This document shows positions 16,574-25,105 of a stretch of DNA of 64,000 nt, piece after piece. The translations under genes were made by a program, and so were the position numbers. The DNA is taken from assembly GCF_024189315.1 (NCBI RefSeq), contig NZ_JAIZEO010000004.1, positions 124,001 to 188,000 on the forward strand, in the 5' to 3' direction. Source of the DNA: Halobacillus sp. A5. GTDB lineage: Bacteria > Bacillota > Bacilli > Bacillales > Halobacillaceae. A model generated the notes under the pieces. The model was not told the origin of the DNA, made no database searches, and saw nothing but the letters and a program-made list of their open reading frames with translations. Within the stretch, counting starts at the first letter, position 1; every line of letters starts with the position of its first letter.

Positions 16574-17407
16574 CTATTTCATAATCCGGACCATTTCAGA
16601 AGGAAAATCAATCCACGGATTACGGTTTCCCTGGATTTCATAAATTGCCTGGTTACGATGACGTTCATAATCATCGGGTGGTTCTTTTTCATGCCATTTG
16701 ATTAATAGGTTGCGGTCAATTCCTGCCTTATATTCCGATCCAATTCGATCTGGATACCTTATGATAAAGTAAAGCACCGCCCGTGCCACTGTTCCTTTTC
16801 CGTGCTCCGGTTCAAAGCGTTCATCCTCCGCTTTTCCACAATGTTTTTCAATCCGGTTCATTCCTGCCTCCTCGTGGGGATAATCTTTAAAATCATAATA
16901 AGGGTAATTGCTGCGAATCGAATTGCACACAGGCTCACAGGTGAACAAATGATGAAGATCTCCCCGCATCGGCTCCTCACCTTCAAACCACGATTGAGGA
17001 ACAGCGTGCTCACAATTGTATTTGAATTGATTAACTGCTGCCTCTTCGTCCTGTCCCTCTTCCTCTACCGCAGCCTGCCGTTGCAGTGAAGTCTCATAAT
17101 CCTCTTGAATAACGGTTTTTACGTCACGCTTATCCCCGGAGTAAATGCTCACCAGCTTCCTGTCCGGACGCAGGTCCACCCATGGGTATACATACTCACT
17201 CGGATCATAGTTTACTTGTTTAGTATGTGTCTCTTTTACTAATTTCTCGAGAGAATTCAAATCTGTTAATTTAATATTTTTATAGTACATCTTTACCTCT
17301 TTTTCATTTGCTTCTTTATCAAAATAAGGCTTATCCTCATCCTTTTCCACCCTGGCTAGCAGCCGTTCAAGCTGCTTCTCATCCGTCGGCCCCGCATACA
17401 GCTTCAC
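16574..17407 (-). CDS. Endonuclease I (NucM/EndA) family nuclease
   Basis: A 277-residue member of the endonuclease I family (PF04231). Core motifs: YNCEHAVPQSWF (catalytic His), MRGDLHHLFTCEP, CNSIRSNYPY and GKGTVARAVLYFIIRYPDR. Members cut DNA non-specifically with a metal ion. Most are exported, but this protein starts with a charged, non-hydrophobic N-terminus and no signal peptide, so it may act in the cytoplasm or leave by another route. An N-terminal extension of about 90 residues precedes the nuclease core. Start GTG at 17407 with GAGGAGG upstream. It stands alone between pucA and a methyltransferase. Confidence 0.85.
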   Translation of the reverse strand: MKLYAGPTDEKQLERLLARVEKDEDKPYFDKEANEKEVKMYYKNIKLTDLNSLEKLVKETHTKQVNYDPSEYVYPWVDLRPDRKLVSIYSGDKRDVKTVIQEDYETSLQRQAAVEEEGQDEEAAVNQFKYNCEHAVPQSWFEGEEPMRGDLHHLFTCEPVCNSIRSNYPYYDFKDYPHEEAGMNRIEKHCGKAEDERFEPEHGKGTVARAVLYFIIRYPDRIGSEYKAGIDRNLLIKWHEKEPPDDYERHRNQAIYEIQGNRNPWIDFPSEMVRIMK

Positions 17408-17460
17408 AGTAATCCTCCTCGCATTACGTTTGTCATACAGTTCCTTCTTTTACCAAAATA

Positions 17461-17484
17461 AAAACCCCCATTGGAGGGAGTTTT
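17461..17484 (-). terminator. Terminator after the methyltransferase gene
   Basis: AAAACCCCCA TTGG AGGGAGTTTT with one mismatch in the stem. T-run on the minus strand, 12 bp after the stop codon at 17496. Confidence 0.7.
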
Positions 17485-17495
17485 TACAATGACTT

Positions 17496-18086
17496 CTATT
17501 TACCTACTTTTTTAAACACGCGGAGGGTATAATGTTTTAAGTCGGCTTCGATGCAGTTACTTTCTTCGACTTGAACAAATCCATATTGTTCAAAAATGGT
17601 TTTGTAATTACGCGGGAACAGCCGCCAGTTCTCCGCTCGCTCAGCTTCTATTGTTATTAGGTAAGCTCTCGATATTCTGGCTAACTCCTCAAACACCCAC
17701 TCACTATCCGGGTGTATATGTTCAAGTACCGCCATTGAGAAAACGAGATGAAATGAATTCGTCCTCATTTCTCGAATTACATCTTCAATGGGTGAGTGAA
17801 TAATATTAGAGTGAGCGGCCATCTCCGGGTACGTTTTCTGTAACGCCTCGACCGCTTCCTTACTAATCTCAATGCCTGTTAAACGATGGTATCCGTCTTC
17901 ATATAAATGGTTCAAATTCCGTCCGACGTTACATCCCGCCTCAAGAATGCTGCCTTTTTTTGCTATATACTTCTGAACGTATTTTGATAAAAATTCGCTT
18001 CGCTCCAGTTTATCGGCGTACTTTTCGGGTGTACTCGTATTAACCCAATACTCATGAATTTCTTTTATACTCTTTCGATTTTTCAT
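17496..18086 (-). CDS. Class I SAM-dependent methyltransferase
   Basis: A 196-residue Rossmann-fold methyltransferase. Motif I is ILEAGCNVGRNLNHL, motif II region GIEISKEAVEAL, and the post-II acid/aromatic stretch LVFSMAVLEHIH. The N-terminus (RKSIKEIHEYWVNTSTPEKYADKLERS) resembles a small group of Bacillus methyltransferases of unknown substrate. The ATG at 18086 has AAGGAGG eight bases before it. Monocistronic with its own terminator. Substrate not identifiable from sequence. Confidence 0.85.
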   Translation of the reverse strand: MKNRKSIKEIHEYWVNTSTPEKYADKLERSEFLSKYVQKYIAKKGSILEAGCNVGRNLNHLYEDGYHRLTGIEISKEAVEALQKTYPEMAAHSNIIHSPIEDVIREMRTNSFHLVFSMAVLEHIHPDSEWVFEELARISRAYLITIEAERAENWRLFPRNYKTIFEQYGFVQVEESNCIEADLKHYTLRVFKKVGK

Positions 18087-18188
18087 GCAATAACCTCCTT
18101 TTTTATACAAGGTAGATTATTATATGAGAGAAACGAGCTCGGTGTATTGGTAGATGACATAGAGGCAAGTAACCAGATATCGTTTGAA

Positions 18189-18920
18189 TCAGCGAAACCA
18201 TTCAACCAGCCCGATCATACTGAGCAGGCCTGCTAAGAAAGAAAAGGTAGCCCAGCGTTCATACCCATGCCCATGAGTTTCAGGTATCAGCTCCTTATAT
18301 ACAACAAAAAGCATAGCTCCAGCGGCGAACGCCAGTCCATAAGGAACTAGAAACAGAGCAGCATTCACTAAACTATAACCTATTAAACTGGATACAAATT
18401 CAATCACACCTGTTAATACAGCCAAACAGACAGCGAGGCCTCTTCTCACTTTTTGATGAACAAGAAATAAGGCTACCAAAAAGCCTTCAGGTGCGTTTTG
18501 AATCCCCATTGAAAGAGCAACCACTACCCCGAGATTTTCTATTTGACTGCCAAGACCAGCACCTACTGATAACCCTTCTGGAATATTATGCAGGGTCATA
18601 GCCATCACCATCATCAGAGATGAAGACGGCACTCGAGAATTCATACGTATATGCTCCACGTCCTCGTGAGGGATCACCCATTCTAATATACTTAATAGAA
18701 CAGCCCCGGTCAGAACCCCAATACAGAGCACATATAAATTAGTCAGCTTAAGCGAAGCAGGAATCAATCCATATGTAGACGCAGCTACCATGATTCCTGC
18801 GGTATAAGCCAGAATACTATCCATTCCACGATGAGAAATACCCCTTATAAAAAATACAGGCAGAGCCCCCGCACCGGTTGCACAGGCACAAAGAAGCATA
18901 ATCAGCAGATTCCATTCCAT
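18189..18920 (-). CDS. ZIP family metal transporter
   Basis: A 243-residue eight-TM ZIP transporter, probably for zinc or other divalent metal uptake. The metal-binding TM4/TM5 motifs are visible as HNIPEGLSVGAGL and QNAPEGFLVALFLV. The usual second HxxPEG has QNAPEG, so one ligand is Asn-Ala rather than His; this variation is known in ZupT-like proteins. GGGAGG before the ATG at 18920. No metal-regulator gene is adjacent and no clear Zur box was found. Confidence 0.88.
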   Translation of the reverse strand: MEWNLLIMLLCACATGAGALPVFFIRGISHRGMDSILAYTAGIMVAASTYGLIPASLKLTNLYVLCIGVLTGAVLLSILEWVIPHEDVEHIRMNSRVPSSSLMMVMAMTLHNIPEGLSVGAGLGSQIENLGVVVALSMGIQNAPEGFLVALFLVHQKVRRGLAVCLAVLTGVIEFVSSLIGYSLVNAALFLVPYGLAFAAGAMLFVVYKELIPETHGHGYERWATFSFLAGLLSMIGLVEWFR

Positions 18921-19022
18921 TAAGAAGCCTCCCGGAGTAATCCATTCCCTCCACTATATGTACAAGCTTCAATGAAAAGAATCTGCTGAAAAAACTTCCC
19001 TTTTAATATGGGACAACAAAGC

Positions 19023-19415
19023 TTAAGGAAGATTCAGCTGCCATGACACTCCAAACTGGTCGACAACCCAGCCGAACTTTCTGCTGAATGAATAATCCCC
19101 AAGCGGCATCAGCTCGTTGCCGCCTTCCGAAAAACTTTGATACACGTGGTCGATTTCCTTCTCATTTTCACACGTGAGATAAATAGAAAAAGAAGGCGTA
19201 AACGTGAATTCGTGCTGAACATCGCTGTCAATACACATGAACTCCTGGCCTTTTAATGAAAAAACAGCCTGTTTCACACTGCCTTCTTCTCCTACTTCAT
19301 TCGGTCCGTAGCGTTGGATGGCAATAACCTCTGATCCTTCAATGATTGTTATATAGAAATGCATAGCTTCTTCAGCATTCCCCTGGAACATAAGAAATGG
19401 GGTTACTCTTTCCAT
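19023..19415 (-). CDS. VOC-superfamily protein, PhnB/YjdN type
   Basis: A 130-residue glyoxalase-like protein with the PhnB pattern: TPFLMFQGNAEEAMHFYITI at the start and FGWVVDQFGVSWQLNLP at the end. It belongs to the 3-demethylubiquinone-9 3-methyltransferase-like domain family, which is a naming convention rather than a proven activity. The ATG at 19415 has GAAGGGAG nine bases upstream; the in-frame TTG two codons earlier lies too close to that site. Function unknown. Confidence 0.82.
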   Translation of the reverse strand: MERVTPFLMFQGNAEEAMHFYITIIEGSEVIAIQRYGPNEVGEEGSVKQAVFSLKGQEFMCIDSDVQHEFTFTPSFSIYLTCENEKEIDHVYQSFSEGGNELMPLGDYSFSRKFGWVVDQFGVSWQLNLP

Positions 19416-19474
19416 TTCCAATCACTCCCTTCTTACCTAAGAAGTTCTTCGCTGCTTCTCAATCACCTTTATTT

Positions 19475-20533
19475 TTAACGTAATTTCATAACCTCTTTCG
19501 CAATCCCTGCGACCAGATCACCAGCTGCCTTACTTGTACTTAACCGCGGACTCTGGCCCGACCAAAGAGACATGTATTCCGCTCTATGCTGCACCGCCGC
19601 TTCTTTTCGGATATCTTTAGTTAAGCTGTTTTGAATGGGATAAGCCGGCCAATCCGTCTCATGAATATTCATTTTCTCTATAAATGAATTCCTAATTCCC
19701 CTTGCCGGTTTACCGCTGAATGCTGAGGTGATCTCAACATCTTGTTCATTGGCTTGAAGAATTGCCTCTTTATGTTCAGGGAAAGCACCACTCTCTTCAG
19801 CTGTAACAAAAGCCGTACCCAGCTGAGCCGCTTCAGCTCCTAAGGTGAGTGCGGCTGCCACTCCTCTTCCATCCATAATTCCCCCAGCAGCAATGACAGG
19901 AATATCTACTTCATCGGCTGCCTGCGGAACTAATGACATCGAGCCGATCATAGGCTGACCTCCTGATTTAAGGAAGGTGCCTCGATGACCTCCCGCTTCA
20001 CTTCCCTGAACAACAACGGCCTCTACTCCTCGATCTTCGTTCACTACGGCCTCCTCTACTGTAGTTGCTGTCCCAATCACTCGTATTCCTGACTTCTTTA
20101 ATTCATGGACCACTTCTTTTGAGGGTACTCCGAACGTAAAGCTGCAAACCGGCACCAGCTGCTCCAACAAAACATCTATCTGCTGGGCATAAAGGGCGGT
20201 GGATATTTTCGGCTTTGGTACTTCCTTAATCTTAAGCTCTTTCCTTAACGGCTCAAGCCATGCATTTGCTCTCTGCAGTTCTTCCTCAATAATTTCAGGA
20301 TACTCAGGGATAAATACATTTACCCCAAACGACCTTTTTGTCATTTGTTTAACTTTTTGAATGCTGTCTTTCATATCTTCCGCTTTCATATAACCCGCCC
20401 CTAAGTTCCCCAGCCCGCCTGCATTTGAAACTGCGGCAATGAGTTCAGGAGTTGTAATCCCCCCTGCCATACCTGCTTGAATAACCGGAACGTCCATTTG
20501 TAAAAGCTTCATCAGCTTATTAGAAATCCACAT
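19475..20533 (-). CDS. Nitronate monooxygenase
   Basis: A 352-residue FMN-dependent TIM-barrel enzyme that oxidises alkyl nitronates, including the toxin propionate-3-nitronate. Family marks: VPVIQAGMAGGITTPELIAAVSNAGGLG at the N-terminus, VVVQGSEAGGHRG (flavin phosphate binding) and VIAAGGIMDGRGVAAALTLGA. The ATG at 20533 has GGAAGGGG 8 bases before it; an ATG 18 bases upstream is possible but lacks a site. Monocistronic. Some members of this family are enoyl-ACP reductases FabK, but the QGSEAGGH spacing fits nitronate monooxygenases. Confidence 0.88.
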   Translation of the reverse strand: MWISNKLMKLLQMDVPVIQAGMAGGITTPELIAAVSNAGGLGNLGAGYMKAEDMKDSIQKVKQMTKRSFGVNVFIPEYPEIIEEELQRANAWLEPLRKELKIKEVPKPKISTALYAQQIDVLLEQLVPVCSFTFGVPSKEVVHELKKSGIRVIGTATTVEEAVVNEDRGVEAVVVQGSEAGGHRGTFLKSGGQPMIGSMSLVPQAADEVDIPVIAAGGIMDGRGVAAALTLGAEAAQLGTAFVTAEESGAFPEHKEAILQANEQDVEITSAFSGKPARGIRNSFIEKMNIHETDWPAYPIQNSLTKDIRKEAAVQHRAEYMSLWSGQSPRLSTSKAAGDLVAGIAKEVMKLR

Positions 20534-20680
20534 CACATCTGCCCCTTCCATAAGTAGATCTAACTCTATGGTACCAGAGGAAAATCAATTGGGATAGAAT
20601 GGTAATTCATTCACAAAACATTGGAATTTTATGTTAAACTAACAATCGCCTGGGTAAGAACAATCAGAGGGAGTGAAGGG

Positions 20681-20767
20681 ATGCACAAAAACGCTTTCAT
20701 TCTTTTGTACGGCAGACTCTCGTCCTCCCTGGGGGACAGCATTTATGAAGTGGCTAATTTCCGCTGA
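20681..20767 (+). pseudogene. Possible remnant of an MFS transporter N-terminus
   Basis: GAGGGAGTGAAGGG precedes an ATG that opens a 28-residue frame, starting MHKNAFILLYGRLSSSLGDS and ending in EVANFR and TGA. The segment NAFILLYGRLSSSLGDSIYEVA is typical of the first TM segment of macrolide-efflux-type MFS proteins, which normally runs on for about 400 residues. Nothing MFS-like follows. It may be a fragment left by a deletion, or a short peptide of unrelated function. The 120 bases after it hold an open frame with no recognisable family. Confidence 0.35.
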
Positions 20768-20888
20768 TATAACAAAGGTCCGCTCTCTCATGCATGGCAT
20801 GAGAGAACATTTGGATGCTCTTCAACAATTAAAGGTGTTAGACGGATGTGTAGACTTTCTCGACAGCTTAAAATGTGTCAAATGTTTC

Positions 20889-21311
20889 TCACTCATCTTC
20901 ATAAGGGAATAATTCATCCGAGGTTTCTACGGCAAAGTTTTGCTCATCCACTTTACCGGCTTTCTGCTCAAAGAGCCCGCTTGCTGCCACATACTTATGA
21001 TAAATAAATTCAAATACGGCTACAGCTACTGCTGAAAGCAAAGCAGCATTAAAAATGTCTCCGGCAGTAGTTAACGCGCTACTCATAAAATAAATAACAG
21101 CAAATGCAAGTACAAAATCGGAAATGACTGCAATTATATTATTTGTGCGCGGCAGGATCATCATGTCACCTATAACATAAGACAGAACTCCTAAAACTAA
21201 TGCAATTAAAAATACATTCCCAAATGACATTTCATATCCAATCCCAAGAATTAAAAACAACAAAGCCAGGCAGCCAACTAATTTAGATGCAAAATATTTT
21301 GCATGAGTCAC
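20889..21311 (-). CDS. YndM-like DUF2512 membrane protein
   Basis: A 140-residue four-TM protein matching the Bacillus YndM family (DUF2512): HAKYFASKLVGCLALLFLILGIGYEMSFGNVF and LGVLSYVIGDMMILPRTNN are typical, and an acidic cytoplasmic tail (DEQNFAVETSDELFPYEDE) closes it. The role is unknown. The GTG at 21311 was chosen because TAGGAGG lies 8 bases upstream; a GTG three codons earlier sits on the ribosome binding site itself. Confidence 0.85.
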   Translation of the reverse strand: MTHAKYFASKLVGCLALLFLILGIGYEMSFGNVFLIALVLGVLSYVIGDMMILPRTNNIIAVISDFVLAFAVIYFMSSALTTAGDIFNAALLSAVAVAVFEFIYHKYVAASGLFEQKAGKVDEQNFAVETSDELFPYEDE

Positions 21312-21408
21312 AGCCCTCACCTCCTATCTTTTTATCATTCGTAAATAGATAGGAGATATACTTCATGGCAGCAGAATTGTGATGAATTGAGCTGTCAAAC
21401 TAAATAAA

Positions 21409-21442
21409 AATCCTCTCCTGATATTATAATCAGGAGAGGATT
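21409..21442 (-). terminator. Strong terminator after the YjzC-like gene
   Basis: AATCCTCTCCTGAT, loop ATTATA, ATCAGGAGAGGATT: a perfect 14-bp stem followed on the minus strand by a T-rich run. Confidence 0.92.
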
Positions 21443-21454
21443 GTCCTATTGTTA

Positions 21455-21634
21455 TCAGGAGATTTTCACCCAGTAGGCTGCTTCACTTTCAGTAGTTGAG
21501 GGTGGAAACTGATCGCCTTCACTTAAATTAATTTCATTTTTGTCTTGGCTCTTTTTGCCATTAACAAGTTGATCTACTTTATACGTTCCAGTCGCTGGTG
21601 CTTTTTCGCCAGTTTTATATTGTTTATTTGCCAT
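21455..21634 (-). CDS. YjzC family small protein (59 aa)
   Basis: A 59-residue frame begins with ATG at 21634 after CGGAGGG. It reads KQYKTGEKAPATGTYKVDQ near the start and GDQFPPSTTESEAAYWVKIS at the end, the pattern of the B. subtilis YjzC family (KxYxxGEKAPxSGxY ... FPP ... YW). The function is not known; YjzC is a small soluble protein common in Bacillus. The strong terminator directly follows. Confidence 0.82.
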   Translation of the reverse strand: MANKQYKTGEKAPATGTYKVDQLVNGKKSQDKNEINLSEGDQFPPSTTESEAAYWVKIS

Positions 21635-21746
21635 GGTTGCATCCCTCCGTTATAATTTGAGCTGAGAAATGAATTATGTCCGTAATCCATTTCTTGATTT
21701 TTAGAAGTGTTAAGGCCGTAATGATTAGTCAGGATTCTATCCTAAA

Positions 21747-21995
21747 CTATGAATTGCGGCCGCCTTTTTTTCCAATTTCCTCATAATGTTTCTCCCCGTG
21801 TTTCTTGCTTGTGGTTTCTCCTCCTTTTTGGCCAATGTTCTCAAAGTGATCCTGACTGTACTCCTTGCTGGTCGTTTCGCCGCCCTTTTGACCGATGTCC
21901 TCGAAGTGTTCCTGACTGTATTTGTTACTTGTCTCCTCTCCGCCTTTACGTCCTGCTTCTTCTCTGCTCATCTTTCCCTGGCTGTTCTTAGACAT
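21747..21995 (-). CDS. gsiB: GsiB-like KGG-repeat stress protein
   Basis: An 82-residue hydrophilic protein made of repeats of about 20 residues each holding KGGE or KGGR: GRKGGEETSNKYSQEHFEDI, GQKGGETTSKEYSQDHFENI, GQKGGETTSKKHGEKHYEEI, GKKGG. This is the KGG/GsiB family of general-stress hydrophilins, LEA-like, made in glucose starvation, desiccation or salt. B. subtilis GsiB has more repeats, so this is a short form. AAGGAGGAG precedes the ATG. In B. subtilis the gene is under SigB; here the visible upstream promoter looks like sigma-A (see the promoter entry). Confidence 0.85.
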   Translation of the reverse strand: MSKNSQGKMSREEAGRKGGEETSNKYSQEHFEDIGQKGGETTSKEYSQDHFENIGQKGGETTSKKHGEKHYEEIGKKGGRNS

Positions 21996-22090
21996 TTTTG
22001 ATCTCCTCCTTTAATTTAAGCTACATGGTCTTACGTTCTCTTTTTCCATCTCCTTTAAACCCTTTTTTTAGGAAATAGCTCATTTGTAAT

Positions 22091-22120
22091 ATTATATAAA
22101 TATAATTAATGGCTTTTCAA
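22091..22120 (-). promoter_or_regulatory. Sigma-A-like promoter of the gsiB-like gene
   Basis: On the minus strand TTGAAA, 18 bases, TATAAT. Lies about 100 bp upstream of the gsiB-like ATG. I did not find a convincing SigB pair. Confidence 0.5.
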
Positions 22121-22199
22121 TAAAACATGGTACTATTTAACTATTACTACACTTCTAATCCTCTGAATACCCGCCGGCTGATGCTAAGATTGTTAATTA

Positions 22200-22937
22200 T
22201 TTTGATATATAACCTTCCAGCTTCTTTAAAGGGGCTCGTTAAATCCTGTGAAGACCATTGATGAGTGACATTACATCGGGGATCGGCCCTTCTGCCTGTG
22301 CGGCTATGGAATAAGAACGCTCCACATGAAGGCGCGAAAAGTAAAAACTGTCAAAATCCTGAAACGGGTAATGAGTCGCCATAATGACGTGATCGCACGT
22401 GATTGAATGCCCCTCCCTTGTAATCACAAGCGGACGAGCCCCTTTTTCCACTTGAACCGCTCTTGAGTTTTCATAAATAGGAGTGCCCAGTGCTTTAAGC
22501 TCCCGGATCAGCCCGGCCAAGTATTTAACCGGGTGAAACTGAGCCTGTCCCCTCATTGTTATAGCAGCCGTTACGGAAAAGGGCAGCTCTTCTATATAGC
22601 AGAGACCACCGTTAATTCCAATTCTTTCGTATTCTTCAGCTTCTTTATAAATCTCCCGCTTAGCTGGACTGCTGACACCATAAACAAAGGCGTCCTTAGA
22701 AGAGAAATCACAATCCATTTTCAGATCCTTTCTGATTTGGTCAATTAACTTTAACCCGTCTTCATTAGCATGGTAATACTGTCTCGCCTCCGACAATCCT
22801 ATGGTTTTTATAAGCTGCGAATAAATTAACCGTGCTGAGAAGTGATCTCGTGTGACACAGGTCGAGGTATCCTTTTTCAGCGCTGGAAAGGATTCAATTA
22901 CATGATCTCTCCACAAAGAATCTGATTGTTTTTGCAT
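22200..22937 (-). pseudogene. Remnant of a YhfW-like FAD-dependent oxidoreductase
   Basis: A 232-residue open frame begins like a YhfW family amine/D-amino-acid oxidase (DSLWRDHVIESFPALKKDTS) but jumps straight to TRDHFSARLIYSQLIKTIG. The dinucleotide-binding segment GxGxxG and the following region, about 50 residues, are missing. The middle (LKLIDQIRKDLKMDCDFSSKDAFVYG, AAITMRGQAQFHPVKYLAGL, VIMATHYPFQDFDSFYFSRL) is intact. The frame then ends at GLHRI, and a related stretch SPFKEAGRLYI follows in another frame before similarity stops; the usual Rieske C-terminus is absent. FAD binding is impossible without the lost segment, so this is a decayed gene. Confidence 0.75.
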
Positions 22938-23062
22938 CGAACTTCCTCCTTGCTGCGTGGTTTAAAGTACTATACCCAACCTTTCCCTATGTAAAAAGCA
23001 CCCTTTGAGTTAACCTGCTCTAACATGAGCATAAATTTTTCCACAAATGACCATTATAAAAA

Positions 23063-23091
23063 AAGCACGAGCTCACTCACAGCTCGTGCTT
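23063..23091 (-). terminator. Terminator overlapping the stop codon of the 77-aa gene
   Basis: AAGCACGAGCT ... AGCTCGTGCTT, followed by T on the minus strand. The stop codon of the 77-aa gene lies in the hairpin loop. Confidence 0.85.
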
Positions 23092-23306
23092 CCCCCTTGA
23101 ATTACTTTTAACTTGGCCGCCGGCTTATTTTCAGGCTTTGTATCGAAAGCGGCAATAGTTGCGCCTGCACCTACCTTCAGAGATCCATCTTCTTCTACTA
23201 AAAATAACGTGCCTGCTTCCTTAACTTCAATCGACTGGACATTGTGTTTAGCAAACACTTTTTGCAGATCTTGAATTAATTCTATTTTTCCATAAGTAAA
23301 TCCCAT
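23073..23306 (-). CDS. Hypothetical 77-aa protein
   Basis: A 77-residue soluble protein, MGFTYGKIELIQDLQKVFAK at the start and ending with KLKVIQGGSTSCE. The order of secondary structure looks like an N-terminal helix, then beta strands (TLFLVEEDGSLKVGAGATIAAF). No family recognised. It has GAGCTGAACGGAACT upstream with no strong ribosome binding site, but the frame is closed by a strong terminator. Function unknown. Confidence 0.6.
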   Translation of the reverse strand: MGFTYGKIELIQDLQKVFAKHNVQSIEVKEAGTLFLVEEDGSLKVGAGATIAAFDTKPENKPAAKLKVIQGGSTSCE

Positions 23307-23375
23307 AGTTCCGTTCAGCTCCTAATACATGATTTGAATTAGTATTAGAGTATGTCCACACGTCAGCGGTCATTC

Positions 23376-23412
23376 AAAAAACCTCCCGTCTATTCTTTAA
23401 ATAAACGAGAGG
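23376..23412 (-). terminator. Terminator after the BCCT transporter gene
   Basis: CCTCCCGT ... ACGAGAGG, one mismatch, followed on the minus strand by TTTTTT. It lies 13 to 49 bp from the stop of the transporter gene but on the upstream side of that stop as read on the plus strand, which is the correct side for a minus-strand gene. Confidence 0.7.
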
Positions 23413-23424
23413 CTCAACGTTTCT

Positions 23425-24963
23425 CTAGTCTTTGCGGACATTATGCTTCCAGGCTTTATCCTGATCCATCATTCTTTTTGCTGCGTAGATGAGTATAAAT
23501 TGAATGAATATAATAGGAATGCCCATGAGACCTGAAATCACTTCAAGTGGTGCCAAGCCTCCAATCCTCATCAGAAGCAGGGAGAACGTGGTGATTACTG
23601 CCGCAATAATGATGCGCAGCATTTTTGGCGGTTCGAATTTACTCATGTTCCTCGTACTTGTATACGCAGCTACTGTATACGTGGTTGAATCAAGAGTAGT
23701 GGTTAAGAAGATCAACGCCACGATAATGAAAATAACAATCGCCGCTCCGCCAAGCGGCAGGGTAGATAAGATTTCCGGAATAGCCGCCATAGGCTCATTA
23801 TCCTGTACGAAATCCAGAATCGGCATGTCATCTATAAGATAGCGGTGAACCCCAAGTCCTCCAAGCACACCTGTTGCGATCCATGAAATCAAGCTCGGTG
23901 CCATAAAGTAGGTAAGGATCATTTCCTTGATCGTCCGTCCTTTGGAAATTTTAGCTGCAAAGACACTGTGAAGCATGGCCCATGTTGCACTGTATGCGAA
24001 CCAGAACACCGTATTACTTTGAATATGCGTGGTTTCTCCCGGTGTGACAGACTCTGTATTCAGTGAAATGTCCAAATAATTGGTCAGCAGCAAAGACACG
24101 CTCTCTGTGAAGTAATCGAGAATAAAAACGCCCGGCCCCGCCACGACTATAAATAGCGCAAAAAGCCCAGCCAAATACATGTTAAACGTACTTAACCGTT
24201 TAATTCCTTTTTCAACTCCTAAGTAAGCACTGATCGAGAACATTATGACCCAGACAATCGTAACAATCAAAGTCATGCCAAACGTCACTTCTAAACCTAA
24301 GAGTGACGATAAGTTGTGAGTGATGATCGGTGCACCGAGACCCAATGTGACTGCTGCACCCGCTAAAATACTGATAAGGAAAATAACATCTAATACTTTC
24401 CCGCCAATTCCATCAGTAAATTTATCTCCAAAAATGACACGCGAAGCCTCTGAGATCCTCATCAAAGGTTTTTTTCGTACGTGTAACACGTACCCCATCG
24501 CCGGGGCAATCATCACGAAAATCGCAAACACCTGGAATCCCCATAAGAACATACTATACGCATTCCCCCACAAGAGGGCTTCTGCTGAACCAGCTTCGAC
24601 ACCAGTCGGCGGATCGTTTGCTACAGATGTCCACTCCAGCATTCCCGTACGCATAATAGTCGAACCTATGCCCATAGCTATAAGAATCGAAGCATACTCA
24701 AATAGATTAAATCGCGGTTTTTCCGCGGGGTCGCCTAATACCACCTGACCGTATTTTGAAAAAGATAAAAACAAACCGGCGGCTACTAGAATAAGCCCGT
24801 ACCATAAGTATCCCCAGCTAAACTTTTCCACAATGTAGTCAAAAATGGAGTTTAGAAGCTCTAATGATTCGGATTCATACAGAGCTAAAGGGATGCTGAT
24901 CGCCATCATAATGACTAATGAAGGAATAAAAATACTATAATCAATTAACTTCTTCTTATTCAT
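23425..24963 (-). CDS. BCCT family transporter (betaine/carnitine/choline type), diverged
   Basis: A 512-residue, twelve-TM transporter of the BCCT family, which couples Na or H to uptake of quaternary ammonium compounds. ISKGRTIKEM (family form ISRGRTIREF), the GIGSTIMRTGMLEW stretch and the flanking helices support the family. The usual tryptophan box FYWAWWISW reads FWFAYSATW here, so two of the three tryptophans that form the trimethylammonium cage are lost. The substrate may therefore not be glycine betaine. AGGAGGGTTTGG before the ATG. Monocistronic. Confidence 0.85.
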   Translation of the reverse strand: MNKKKLIDYSIFIPSLVIMMAISIPLALYESESLELLNSIFDYIVEKFSWGYLWYGLILVAAGLFLSFSKYGQVVLGDPAEKPRFNLFEYASILIAMGIGSTIMRTGMLEWTSVANDPPTGVEAGSAEALLWGNAYSMFLWGFQVFAIFVMIAPAMGYVLHVRKKPLMRISEASRVIFGDKFTDGIGGKVLDVIFLISILAGAAVTLGLGAPIITHNLSSLLGLEVTFGMTLIVTIVWVIMFSISAYLGVEKGIKRLSTFNMYLAGLFALFIVVAGPGVFILDYFTESVSLLLTNYLDISLNTESVTPGETTHIQSNTVFWFAYSATWAMLHSVFAAKISKGRTIKEMILTYFMAPSLISWIATGVLGGLGVHRYLIDDMPILDFVQDNEPMAAIPEILSTLPLGGAAIVIFIIVALIFLTTTLDSTTYTVAAYTSTRNMSKFEPPKMLRIIIAAVITTFSLLLMRIGGLAPLEVISGLMGIPIIFIQFILIYAAKRMMDQDKAWKHNVRKD

Positions 24964-25105
24964 CCAAACCCTCCTCCAATGTTATGTTAAAATACCATCC
25001 AGGTGTATATGTCCTAAATAGCGTTCACATAAACTTGTTTAGAGAAATTGGATAAAAATTAATTACTTTAATATAATATTTCACCTTCCAGAGTTTCAGA
25101 AGAAT

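Noticed and set aside
20768-20912. Open frame continuing after the MFS-like fragment
   Set aside because: It has no ribosome binding site and no similarity to the later part of MFS proteins.
21747-21995. Tandem 60-bp DNA repeats as a possible CRISPR or satellite
   Set aside because: The repeats are translated as KGG motifs of a GsiB-like protein, and have no constant spacer structure.
22021-22080. SigB-type promoter before the gsiB-like gene
   Set aside because: GTTTAA is present on the minus strand but no GGGWAW box at the right distance follows; a sigma-A pair fits better.
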